A stretch of DNA of 64,000 bases. It comes from JADHLJ01 sp038146985. Its GTDB lineage: Bacteria; Pseudomonadota; Alphaproteobacteria; Thalassobaculales; Thalassobaculaceae. The DNA lies in NCBI GenBank assembly GCA_038146985.1, contig JAYQSQ010000017.1, positions 166,528 through 230,527 on the forward strand. The letters run 5' to 3'. Below are positions 26,151 to 33,105 of the stretch, in pieces (position 1 is the first letter of the stretch; every line of letters begins with the position of its first letter). Under the pieces are notes generated by a model that ran no database searches, was not told the DNA's origin, and saw nothing but the letters and a program-made list of their open reading frames with translations. Position numbers and translations under genes: made by a program.

Positions 26151-27064
26151 ATGCCGACCCTTCCCAGCACAACCGGCCTCAGATGTTTTGAAACGTCTTC
26201 TCGCTTGCTGAATTTCACGCGCGCGGCGGAGGAGCTCAACCTAACCCAGGGGGCGATCAGCCATCAAATTCGCGAATTGGAAGACCTGCTTGGTGTCCGG
26301 CTTTTCGACCGCCGGCACCGTGGCCTGACGCTGACCGACGCCGGCCGAACCTATCTCGTCCATGTTCGGGAGGCGCTGGAGAGTCTGAGAGCCGGAGCCG
26401 AGGCGCTGGGCAAGCAGGAAGCCGTTCTGACGGTTACGGTTTCCCCGAACTTCGCCAGCAAGTGGCTGGTGCCCCGGCTCGGGAATTTTTCCGCGGCGCA
26501 TCCCGAGATTGATCTGCGGATCAGCGCCTCGCGCCGGCATACCGATTTCGCGACCGACGATATCGACCTCGCGGTTCGGCACGGCACCGGGGACTGGCCG
26601 CATCTGCATGTACAGCGGTTGTGCCCGGAGGAGATCTTCCCGGTTTGCGGACCATCGTTGCTGACCCCCTGGGCCCTGCTCGAACGGCCCGGCGATCTTC
26701 GGCGCCACACACTGTTGCATGACCGAGACCGATCGGGGTGGAGGCAATGGCTGATCGCCTTCGGCGTACCCGCCGCCGTCGCGGATCAAGGTCCGGTTTT
26801 CTCGGACACGAGCCTCGCGATCGATGCCGCCATCGCCGGCCAGGGGGTCGCGCTGGCCCGCAGTGCTCTGGCGGCGCTGGATCTTGAAGGCGGGCGCCTC
26901 GTCCGGCCGATGCGGGAATCGATCCCCGCGCCGCCTTCGCCTATTGGATCGTCTGCCCCAAGGCCTCGGCAAACGAGGCCAAGATCAAGGTGTTTCGGGA
27001 ATGGCTGCTGGCACAGGCATCGGACGAGATGGGACCAGGCAGCCCATCAAACCCAGCTGTTTGA
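26151..27064 (+). pseudogene. LysR-family regulator (GcvA-like), single frameshift near 3' end
   Basis: The N-terminal winged helix is complete: LPSTTGLRCFETSSRLLNF, TRAAEELNLTQGAISHQIRELEDLLG, LFDRR. The effector domain follows in the GcvA style (VSPNFASKWLVPRL, DIDLAVRHGTGDWP). After ESIPAP at about 26930 the frame goes wrong. The expected continuation FAYWIVCPKASANEAK is read in the next frame and ends at TGA 27062-27064, giving a normal total of about 304 residues. One missing base explains it. Either a genuine loss affecting only the last 45 residues or a sequence error. Likely controls the divergent chrA. Confidence 0.78.
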
Positions 27065-27081
27065 AGAACGAGGAGAAATCT

Positions 27082-27645
27082 TTGGACTCCCCCATCTTCT
27101 CGTTTGCGTTCCTCGCCGACATCCAAACCCTGATATCCAGTCTTACGGTCTGCGCAACGGCGGTGATGGCGGCGTCGGCGGCGATTCAGGCGGTGCGGCA
27201 CGAGTTCGATTTTTTCGGCGCGGTTGCCTTGGCGGTCGTCACGGCGGTGGGCGGCGGCACCTTGCGGGACCTTCTGATCGGCAACACCCCGGTCTTCTGG
27301 ATCAGCGATCTGACATACGTTGCGACCGCGGCACCGGTCGGGCTTGCCCTGTTCACGCTTGTCGGCGCGAGCGTGGCGCTACAGGCCGACGTTCCGGCGG
27401 TTATCGCCGTGCTCCTCGGATGCGTCACCGGCGTCGCCGGCGGCGTGATCCGTGACGTTCTCTGCGGTGTCCAGCCGTCGATCCTGAAAGAGGACTACAC
27501 GGCGACAATTTCCATCGCTGGGGGTGCCGTCTTCGTGCTGACCCGCGATCTGGTCGACGGCAACGCGACCATGGCGATCATTTTCGTCGTCATGACGATT
27601 GTGCGATGCGTGGTGATCCGCATTCGCGAAACCCACCCGGTCTAG
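27082..27645 (+). CDS. TRIC-type / UPF0126 membrane protein
   Basis: A 187-residue membrane protein with two similar halves, each with the glycine-rich GGGTLRDLL / GGVIRDVL motif and three hydrophobic helices, as in bacterial TRIC trimeric cation channels (formerly UPF0126, YadS-like). Related proteins have also been linked to amino-acid transport. The start is a TTG at 27082 (then DSPIFSFAF): AGGAGAAATC lies just upstream and no ATG fits. It starts 17 bases after the LysR stop, so the two may be cotranscribed. Confidence 0.84.
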   Translation: MDSPIFSFAFLADIQTLISSLTVCATAVMAASAAIQAVRHEFDFFGAVALAVVTAVGGGTLRDLLIGNTPVFWISDLTYVATAAPVGLALFTLVGASVALQADVPAVIAVLLGCVTGVAGGVIRDVLCGVQPSILKEDYTATISIAGGAVFVLTRDLVDGNATMAIIFVVMTIVRCVVIRIRETHPV

Positions 27646-27682
27646 GAAAGCCGTATTCCCGCCGGCAGAGCTCCAAACGAAA

Positions 27683-27704
27683 GAAGGCTCCTTGCGGAGC
27701 CTTC
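27683..27704 (-). terminator. Hairpin terminator for the minus-strand small transcript
   Basis: A perfect 9-bp stem (GAAGGCTCC / GGAGCCTTC) with a 4-base loop. On the minus strand it is followed by a T-rich tract (TTTCGTTT); on the plus strand no T-run follows. It therefore most probably ends the minus-strand transcript that carries the 26-codon ORF at 27770-27850, though as a hairpin it may also protect the 3' end of the TRIC mRNA. Confidence 0.65.
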
Positions 27705-27769
27705 TCGTGAGTTGGGCCGTTGATGGGGCCCCCAATCGCCTCGGCTTTGCAAGACGACTGGTGTGTTCC

Positions 27770-27850
27770 TTAGTCGGACGCCGAAGGTTGCTCCGTTGTC
27801 GCCGTAAGAACACTAGCCCGGCACCAATGTGCCCTTTTCTCACTCGACAT
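27770..27850 (-). CDS. 26-residue small ORF with an extended Shine-Dalgarno
   Basis: ATG at 27848-27850 opens a 26-codon frame (MSSEKRAHWCRASV..., ending EQPSASD) that stops with TAA at 27770. I do not recognise the protein. What argues for translation is the start context: the bases directly before the ATG are GAAAGGAGGTGATCCA, complementary to essentially the whole 3' tail of 16S rRNA. About 65 bases after the stop lies a hairpin terminator, and upstream lie a DnaA-box-like site and a perfect palindrome. It is hydrophilic, with one Cys and one Trp, and has no signal peptide or membrane segment. It might be a leader peptide, a ribosome-monitoring element or a free small protein. The neighbours (TRIC gene, SDR gene) do not suggest a role. 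Confidence 0.55.
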   Translation of the reverse strand: MSSEKRAHWCRASVLTATTEQPSASD

Positions 27851-27867
27851 TGGATCACCTCCTTTCG
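27851..27867 (-). promoter_or_regulatory. Extended anti-16S-tail ribosome binding site
   Basis: On the minus strand this reads GAAAGGAGGTGATCCA immediately before ATG, a perfect complement to the 16S 3' end TGGATCACCTCCTTTC, far beyond the usual 4-6 paired bases. On the plus strand the same bases mimic the 16S tail itself. No other part of 16S rRNA is present around it, so it is not an rRNA remnant. Confidence 0.7.
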
Positions 27868-27896
27868 ATTGTTGCTGGTAGCGAAGGCTAACATGC

Positions 27897-27928
27897 TTAT
27901 CCACAGGTCCGCCACAATATATTGTGGC
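27897..27928. promoter_or_regulatory. DnaA-box-like site next to an 18-bp perfect palindrome
   Basis: TTATCCACA at 27897-27905 equals the strong DnaA-box consensus. Five bases on, GCCACAATATATTGTGGC at 27911-27928 is a perfect palindrome with an AT centre. Both lie upstream of the minus-strand small ORF, where a promoter and operator are expected, and also downstream of the minus-strand SDR gene. A single box and lack of an AT-rich unwinding region make an origin improbable; regulation of the small transcript is more likely. Confidence 0.5.
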
Positions 27929-27955
27929 ACTCGGGCGGCCTTCGCCGACTAATGG

Positions 27956-28714
27956 CTACCCTTCCATGATCCCGGACACTGTGAAGCCGCCATCGGCGCT
28001 GAAGACGTGGCCGGTCGTGAAACTGCAGGCGGGAGACGCCAGAAAGGCCGCCACCTCGGCAATCTCCTCGGGCCGCCCGAACCGTTTGATGGACATCCGC
28101 GACGCCGCGCTGGCCCACGGCACGTCGGGTTGTTCGTCTCGGGTCTTGGTCGGCCCCGGGGCCACGGCGTTCACCAGGATGTCATGCTCGGCGAGTTCAA
28201 TCGCCATGGTCTGGGTAAGGTTGATGATCCCGGCCTTGCTGGCGCCATAGGCCGCCCGGCCGCGCCCGCCGAAGATGCCGGAGTTCGAGGCGACATTGAC
28301 GATCCTGCCGCCTTTGCCCCGGGCGACCATGTGCCGCGCTACCGCCTGCCCGCACATGAAGGCACCGCCCAGATTGATCCCCAGCACCCGCCACCAGAAA
28401 TCGTCGCTGGTTTCCAGAAACGGCGCCCGGTCCATGACGCCGGCATTGCAGACCAGAATGTCGATCCCGTCCAACCGCGCGATTGCGGTTTCCACCATCG
28501 CCTCGACCGACGCGCGATCCGACACATCGACCCCCAAGGCGGTGACGCTGTCCTCCCCGGCGCCGGCGATGCGCTCGGCCGTCGCCCGGGCCGCGTCTTC
28601 GTCCTGATCGGCGATCACGACCTGGATCCCGTCGGCGGCGAGCCTGGCGACGATCGCCCGTCCGATGCCACGGGCTCCGCCGGTCACAATGGCGGTTCTT
28701 GAATGGGTCGACAT
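27956..28714 (-). CDS. SDR family oxidoreductase
   Basis: A 252-residue SDR with TGGARGIG loop, CNAG in place of NNAG, Ser in NVASNSGIFGG and YGASK pair; ends in FSADGGFTVSGIMEG. The start at 28714 (MSTHSRTAIVTGG) is chosen because GAGGAGCC lies 6-13 bases upstream; the longer frame to 28732 would begin before that SD. It is 43 bases downstream of the ceramidase-like gene on the same strand. Substrate not predictable. Confidence 0.88.
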   Translation of the reverse strand: MSTHSRTAIVTGGARGIGRAIVARLAADGIQVVIADQDEDAARATAERIAGAGEDSVTALGVDVSDRASVEAMVETAIARLDGIDILVCNAGVMDRAPFLETSDDFWWRVLGINLGGAFMCGQAVARHMVARGKGGRIVNVASNSGIFGGRGRAAYGASKAGIINLTQTMAIELAEHDILVNAVAPGPTKTRDEQPDVPWASAASRMSIKRFGRPEEIAEVAAFLASPACSFTTGHVFSADGGFTVSGIMEG

Positions 28715-28757
28715 GGCGTGGCTCCTCGGCATGGGTATCGGACAGGGCGTGCGAAGC

Positions 28758-29546
28758 CTAGCGCCGGGCCCGCAGCATCGCCAGCGAAACGGCGCAGGCG
28801 ATCGCGGCGATCAGATGCTTGACGCTGTGACCGCTGATCAGCTCTCCACTCAAGGCCAGGATCTCGTAATCGAACCGCGCCACAAGCATCGCGAAACCGT
28901 AAATCCCAATCGCGGCGAAAACATAGCGCGTATCCGTCAGGCGACTTTCGCGAAACAGCAGACATATCAGCGGCAGGATGAGCATCGTGCCGAACTGGAT
29001 CAGGATATAGGGCCTTAGATCGCCGTGTCCGGCGTTCTCCGACCAGTTCCAATAGACCACGCTTGCTACACCGGCGGCGATCGACGCCGGGAGGACCCAG
29101 ACGATGCGCGCATGCCGGTCAATCCGGTCCAAGACGATCGCGGCGAAGAAGGTCATGAAAGCGGCGGTCATCGGCAACCGGTCCCAGAACAATCGCGCCG
29201 TGTCCGGCGCCCAGTGATAGTAGGCCGAGCCGGCGCCGATCAACGTGACCGCGGCGAAGAAGCAATAATAAGGAATTGAATCACGGGGTGACTCGAACAC
29301 TCCCACCGCTTGCACCGCCTTCACATGGTAAAGCCCGAAGGCGCCGACGACGAGGAATGCAAGGTTGCTGACCACGTCTCCGAATCTGGGCACGCCGCAT
29401 ACCACCCGCATGTCGGCGAAAAGATGATAGGCCGGATTTTGAGGCAGAGGCGGCGCGGCGGCCGATGCGGCCACCATTACGAGGACGGCGCCCGCGAGAA
29501 CCGCGAGCTTTCGATATCTGTTTCGAGCCGGCCTATCCGGAATCAT
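28758..29546 (-). CDS. Ceramidase-like (CREST-type) membrane hydrolase
   Basis: A 262-residue, seven-helix membrane protein. Residues typical of the alkaline ceramidase/CREST superfamily are present: NPAYHLFADMR then FGDVVSNLAFL, the SAYYHWAPD and WDRLPMT motifs (His and Asp metal-site candidates) and the C-terminal SGHSVKHL with two His. CREST hydrolases bind zinc and cleave amide bonds in lipids. The substrate in a bacterium without known sphingolipid genes in view is open: a native sphingolipid, a host ceramide or another lipid. It overlaps the upstream virulence-factor-domain gene by 14 bases, so translation is coupled. Confidence 0.8.
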   Translation of the reverse strand: MIPDRPARNRYRKLAVLAGAVLVMVAASAAAPPLPQNPAYHLFADMRVVCGVPRFGDVVSNLAFLVVGAFGLYHVKAVQAVGVFESPRDSIPYYCFFAAVTLIGAGSAYYHWAPDTARLFWDRLPMTAAFMTFFAAIVLDRIDRHARIVWVLPASIAAGVASVVYWNWSENAGHGDLRPYILIQFGTMLILPLICLLFRESRLTDTRYVFAAIGIYGFAMLVARFDYEILALSGELISGHSVKHLIAAIACAVSLAMLRARR

Positions 29547-29856
29547 CCAAGTCGATCCCCCCGGTTCCGATCAGGGCACGCAGGCGGTCCGCATCATATT
29601 CCGCGTTGAGACGATCGGCCATCGCCACGGCCTCGGCTTCAAGGTCTTCACCGCATTCAACCGGGTCCGAACGCCTCCAGTCCGCCAGATAGCTGTCGGC
29701 GTCGCTTGCCGCTCCCCGCATCGCGGCGGCGTCGATCGCCTGGGCAAATCGATCGGGCAATTCGATCTTGGCGGTTTGCCGGCCACGGCCACGGCCACGC
29801 TCGGCGATCACCTGTGCCGGAATGTCCCGCCAGTAGACGATGACGATATGCGCCAT
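29533..29856 (-). CDS. Small virulence-factor-domain protein
   Basis: A 107-residue protein with the short conserved pattern of the Pfam virulence-factor domain: IVIVYWRDIPAQVIAERG, AKIELPDRFAQAIDAAAMRG, YLADWRR. No molecular function is established for this family despite the name. It is regularly found beside DUF1638 and corrinoid-protein genes in alphaproteobacteria, as here, so a role in corrinoid-dependent methyl transfer is more likely than in virulence; that is inference from context. Separated from the upstream DUF1638 gene by 12 bases. Confidence 0.78.
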   Translation of the reverse strand: MAHIVIVYWRDIPAQVIAERGRGRGRQTAKIELPDRFAQAIDAAAMRGAASDADSYLADWRRSDPVECGEDLEAEAVAMADRLNAEYDADRLRALIGTGGIDLDDSG

Positions 29857-29868
29857 GGAACTTCCGCC

Positions 29869-30558
29869 CTATGCCGGGGTCGAGCGGCGGGCGGACGCGC
29901 CATGGATAAAAGCGCCCAGGTCGCCATACGCGCGGTATCGGTATTCAAAAGCCAAACCAAGACGCTCAGCGGCTTTTTCAGCTTTCTCCCGGAGCCGTTG
30001 GTCATCGGTCTGGGCCACATAGATCAGCTTGGTGTAGTTCCCGAAGTAATCGCTCAGTAATTCCGGGAACCGGTCGAGGCCGAGCCCCTTGATGATGATG
30101 CGGTCGAAATGCCGCACCAGATAGTCGGTCAGATAGAAGCAGGTGGGGTCGTCGTCATGGGTTCGCTCGAACTCGGCGCTTCCCATATAGAAGTGATAGC
30201 AATGCGGACCGGCTATCCGTTCGACACCCTCTGCGGCGAGGACCCTGTCCAGTTCCCCGCCGGTACCGCAGTCGCCATAGAGCCCATAGACCTTGTCGAA
30301 TCGCCGGCCCATGCCTCGAATCTTGGCGAGAACGGCCGGCGCGATCCGGTCCGGCGTGTTGTGCCAATGGGCCGGCAAGCAGGCGATGGTCAGTTCAGTC
30401 CAACCCGTCGTCTCCTTGAGCGCCACAATCTCCTTCGCCAACGCACCGCAGGCAATGAACAGCGTGGTGGGCCGACGACATCCGGTAGAGCGGTCCGGGG
30501 GGACCGACACCGTGTCCGGGCCCAGGTGAGACACGCCATCTATTACTTTGTCATCCAT
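29869..30558 (-). CDS. DUF1638 protein
   Basis: A 229-residue soluble protein with the DUF1638 features: TLFIACGALAKEI at the start of the domain, LTIACLPAHWHNTPDRI, VYGLYGDCGTGGELD, GPHCYHFYMGSAEF and YFGNYTKLIYVAQTDD. Several conserved Cys and His suggest metal or cofactor binding. The biochemical role is unknown, but it is a recurrent partner of corrinoid methyltransferase systems. It lies between the virulence-factor-domain gene (12 bases) and the corrinoid protein gene (41 bases) in one operon. Confidence 0.82.
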   Translation of the reverse strand: MDDKVIDGVSHLGPDTVSVPPDRSTGCRRPTTLFIACGALAKEIVALKETTGWTELTIACLPAHWHNTPDRIAPAVLAKIRGMGRRFDKVYGLYGDCGTGGELDRVLAAEGVERIAGPHCYHFYMGSAEFERTHDDDPTCFYLTDYLVRHFDRIIIKGLGLDRFPELLSDYFGNYTKLIYVAQTDDQRLREKAEKAAERLGLAFEYRYRAYGDLGAFIHGASARRSTPA

Positions 30559-30599
30559 ATCGAGCCGTATCCGGCGCCCGACCGCTTGGCCTGCCGGCG

Positions 30600-31316
30600 C
30601 TATTCAACTCCCATCGGCGCCGAGTTCGAACCGCGCTTTTCCGCCACCATCGCCTTGGCGGTTTCCACCGCGACGGCCGCGTCACGGCAATAGGCATCGG
30701 CACCGACGCTTTCCGCGAAGGCTTCGTTCAGCGGGGCGCCGCCGACGAGGACGATATAGTCGTCACGGATGCCTTTTTCCTTCATCGCGTCGATCACCAC
30801 CTTCATATAGGGCATCGTCGTGGTGAGCAGCGCGGACATGCCCAGTATGTCGGGCTTATGCTCTTCCAGCGCCGCAAGGTAGGTTTCGACAGGATTGTTG
30901 ATGCCGAGATCGATCACGTCGAAGCCGGCTCCTTCCATCATCATCGAAACCAGATTCTTGCCGATATCGTGAATATCGCCCTTCACGGTGCCGATCACCA
31001 TCTTGCCGAGCTGCGGTGCCCCGGTCTCGATCAGTAACGGCCGCAGGATCGCCATGCCGGCTTTCATGGCATTGGCCGCCATCAGGACCTCGGGCACGAA
31101 CAGGATGCCGTCGCGGAAGTCGATGCCGACAATCCGCATACCCTCGACCAGGCTTTCGGTCAGAACCTTGTAGGGCGCCCAGCCGCGCTCGAGCAGAATG
31201 TTCACGGCCTCCTCGATCTCTTCCTTGAGACCGTCGTAGAGATCGTCATGCATCTGTTGAACAAGCTCGTCGTCCTCAAGCTCGGACAAGACGATATCGT
31301 CTTCCTCGTCGGCCAT
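30600..31316 (-). CDS. Corrinoid (B12-binding) protein of a methyltransferase system
   Basis: A 238-residue two-domain protein. Residues about 17-100 form the helical cap domain (LYDGLKEEIEEAVNILLERG, LFVPEVLMAANAMKAGM). The Rossmann-like B12 domain follows with Asp114-X-His116-X2-Gly (GDIHDIGKNLV), where His116 is the lower cobalt ligand, then MSALLTTTM and VGGAPLN. It resembles MtbC/MtgC-type proteins that carry methyl groups between a substrate methyltransferase and tetrahydrofolate. No MttB- or MtgA-like enzyme gene is adjacent, so partners lie elsewhere. Start ATG at 31316 with AGGAG upstream; a TTG two codons earlier is less likely. Confidence 0.87.
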   Translation of the reverse strand: MADEEDDIVLSELEDDELVQQMHDDLYDGLKEEIEEAVNILLERGWAPYKVLTESLVEGMRIVGIDFRDGILFVPEVLMAANAMKAGMAILRPLLIETGAPQLGKMVIGTVKGDIHDIGKNLVSMMMEGAGFDVIDLGINNPVETYLAALEEHKPDILGMSALLTTTMPYMKVVIDAMKEKGIRDDYIVLVGGAPLNEAFAESVGADAYCRDAAVAVETAKAMVAEKRGSNSAPMGVE

Positions 31317-31628
31317 GGGCAACTCCTGATCAAGCCGCGGGCGCGTGGCACGCGTGATTTCGTGCTTCTGCTTATAGATCTAACGAACGGACCGCTAGCG
31401 GTTCCACGACACGATATGTCGGAGGCGCGACGTTCGCTTAAACCTCGCAGGGCCCGGGATTGGCGTTTATTTTCACATGCTTCGGAGCATACTTTTTACC
31501 CAAAGAAACAATCTGTTTCCGGTGTGGCCACTTGCCCGAAGCCCTGTGCATCGACACACTGCGCGTTCCATATCTTGGTCCATTCGGACGTCTCGATGGG
31601 GCCGGAAACATCGGTGAGGAGAAGACTC
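31317..31628. promoter_or_regulatory. 312-base divergent intergenic region with a 12-bp palindrome
   Basis: Between the corrinoid protein gene (minus) and the cytochrome c-prime gene (plus). ACCGCTAGCGGT at 31391-31402 is a perfect palindrome set in a longer imperfect one (GGACCGCTAGCGGTTCC). It lies about 75 bases upstream of the corrinoid gene start and is a possible operator. No gene is visible here. Confidence 0.4.
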
Positions 31629-32120
31629 ATGCGGACACTATTCACTGGAGCGATCGCGGCCCTCGCGATGGGTTCGGTCTTGATGATTTCCCAAGGCACC
31701 AGCCCCGCGCACGCGGATGGACACGCGGTCATCGAAAAGCGCATCACCTTCATGCGCAAGGATATCCTCGACCCTTGGAAGGTGATCACCGCCTTCGCCA
31801 AGGAAGACAAGGGCACCGCGGCCGATGTCGCGAAAGCGGCGACCGAGCTGAGCGCGGCGGCCGGCGGCATTGCTCCGTTGTTTCCGAAGGGAACCGGGCG
31901 CGGCGATGTGGACGCGAAGATGACCCGCGCGCTGCCGAAGATCTGGGAAGACTGGGCCGGTTTCGAGAAGGCGGCGAACGTTCTGGTTGCCGAGGCGGCG
32001 ACGCTTGCCAAGACGGCCGCCGGTGGCGACACCGCGGCGATCAAGGCGCAGATCGGAGTGACCGGCAAGAACGGCTGCGGTGGGTGTCATACGCCGTATC
32101 GCGGTGAGAAAGTAAAATAA
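31629..32120 (+). CDS. Cytochrome c-prime / c556 family
   Basis: A 163-residue exported cytochrome: signal peptide MRTLFTGAIAALAMGSVLMIS with a cut near AHA/DGH, a four-helix bundle with VIEKRITFMRKDILDPWKVI, and a single heme site Cys150-Gly-Gly-Cys-His154 near the C-terminus, the hallmark position of the c-prime/c556 class. Members bind NO or CO or pass electrons in the periplasm. Start ATG at 31629 has GAGGAGAAG upstream. Its stop TAA (32118-32120) overlaps the probable ATC start of the next cytochrome gene. Confidence 0.88.
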   Translation: MRTLFTGAIAALAMGSVLMISQGTSPAHADGHAVIEKRITFMRKDILDPWKVITAFAKEDKGTAADVAKAATELSAAAGGIAPLFPKGTGRGDVDAKMTRALPKIWEDWAGFEKAANVLVAEAATLAKTAAGGDTAAIKAQIGVTGKNGCGGCHTPYRGEKVK

Positions 32121-33052
32121 TCAGTACCCTGGACAAGAGCCGGCGGAAGTTCTGCTTCCGCCGGCTTTTTGCGTTTGCCGCGCAAGCTTCGCTTGTCCTG
32201 TGCGGCAGCGATGCGTTTGCTGCGGCGGCGGTCCCGGCTTTTGCCAGCAACGACTCGAACGCTGTTGAACGCGGAAAGTACATTCTCGCGGCGGCGGGTT
32301 GTGTCGGTTGCCATACCCGGGAGAAGCCGGAAGGCACGCCGCTGGCCGGCGGACGCAAGCTCGAAACGCCCTTCGGAGATTTCTACACGCCGAACATTAC
32401 GCCCGACCCGGTCCATGGGATCGGTTCCTGGAGCCTGGACGACTTCAAACGCGCAATGCGCCAAGGTCGCGGCCCGGACGGCAAGGTCTATTTCCCGGCC
32501 TTTCCCTATGCATCCTACACCGGCATGACGGACGATGATCTGGCCGATCTATGGGCCTATTTGATGAGCATTCCACCGGTTCCGGAGGCGGCCCGCGATC
32601 ACGATCTCACCTTCCCCTTCAGCATCAGGGCGCTGATCTGGCCGTGGCGCTGGCTCTATTTCGTCGACGGCTGGACGGCGGAGGAGCCGGGCAAGGCCGA
32701 CGACTGGAACCGGGGGGCCTATCTGTCGAACGCTTTGGGCCATTGCGGCGAGTGCCACACACAGCGCAATCTTCTGGGCGGCCTGGACCGCAGCCGACCT
32801 TTTGCCGGCAATACGCGCGGTCCAGAGGGCAAGGGCGTGCCCAATATCACGCCGCATCCCGAAAAAGGTATCGGCCGATGGAGCGAAAGCGACATCGTCT
32901 TTTTCCTTGCTGACGGCATGTTGCCGGACGGCGATTTCGTCGGTGGCGCGATGACCGAGGTGGTCACGAACAGCACCGGCAAGCTGACCAAAGAAGATCT
33001 TCGGGCGATCGCGGTCTATCTGAAGGGACTGGCGCCCATCGCCGGTGATTGA
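32120..33052 (+). CDS. Diheme cytochrome c, non-standard start
   Basis: About 310 residues with two c-type heme sites, Cys61-Val-Gly-Cys-His65 and Cys209-Gly-Glu-Cys-His213, and the repeated pattern of diheme cytochromes that serve periplasmic dehydrogenases (TPNITPDPVHGIGSWSLDDF; YASYTGMTDDDLADLWAYL; NITPHPEKGIGRW). The frame has no ATG, GTG or TTG between the TGA at 32105 and an ATG inside the mature protein at 32456. The best start is ATC at 32120, in a TAATC overlap with the cytochrome c-prime stop where TAATG would be usual. It yields STLDKSRRKFCFRRLFAF and then a hydrophobic stretch ending near DAFA, a proper signal peptide. CTG at 32129 is the alternative. An intrinsic-terminator-like hairpin overlaps codons 7-17. 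Confidence 0.8.
   Translation: MSTLDKSRRKFCFRRLFAFAAQASLVLCGSDAFAAAAVPAFASNDSNAVERGKYILAAAGCVGCHTREKPEGTPLAGGRKLETPFGDFYTPNITPDPVHGIGSWSLDDFKRAMRQGRGPDGKVYFPAFPYASYTGMTDDDLADLWAYLMSIPPVPEAARDHDLTFPFSIRALIWPWRWLYFVDGWTAEEPGKADDWNRGAYLSNALGHCGECHTQRNLLGGLDRSRPFAGNTRGPEGKGVPNITPHPEKGIGRWSESDIVFFLADGMLPDGDFVGGAMTEVVTNSTGKLTKEDLRAIAVYLKGLAPIAGD
32138..32170 (+). terminator. Intrinsic terminator inside the start of the diheme cytochrome gene
   Basis: A perfect 12-bp stem (AGCCGGCGGAAG / CTTCCGCCGGCT), 5-base loop and TTTTT run at 32166-32170. It is a textbook intrinsic terminator for the cytochrome c-prime transcript, yet it lies 18 bases past that gene and within the likely signal-peptide codons of the diheme cytochrome. 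It could set the ratio of the two cytochromes by partial termination. Confidence 0.75.
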
Positions 33053-33105
33053 CGTTTTCGTCATGGTGATGTCGGCGGCGGCGTCGAATCGATTAGACTC
33101 GATCC

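Noticed and set aside
27851..27867. Fragment of 16S rRNA 3' end
   Set aside because: Only 16-17 bases match; flanking 16S helix 45 sequence is absent and the minus strand gives a proper SD-ATG.
27897..27905. Replication origin
   Set aside because: Only one DnaA box, no cluster, no origin genes (dnaA, dnaN, hemE, parAB) in the window.
27379..27930. 183-codon minus-strand frame across the TRIC gene end and the small ORF
   Set aside because: It runs antisense to the TRIC gene and uses a different frame from the 26-codon ORF; no SD.
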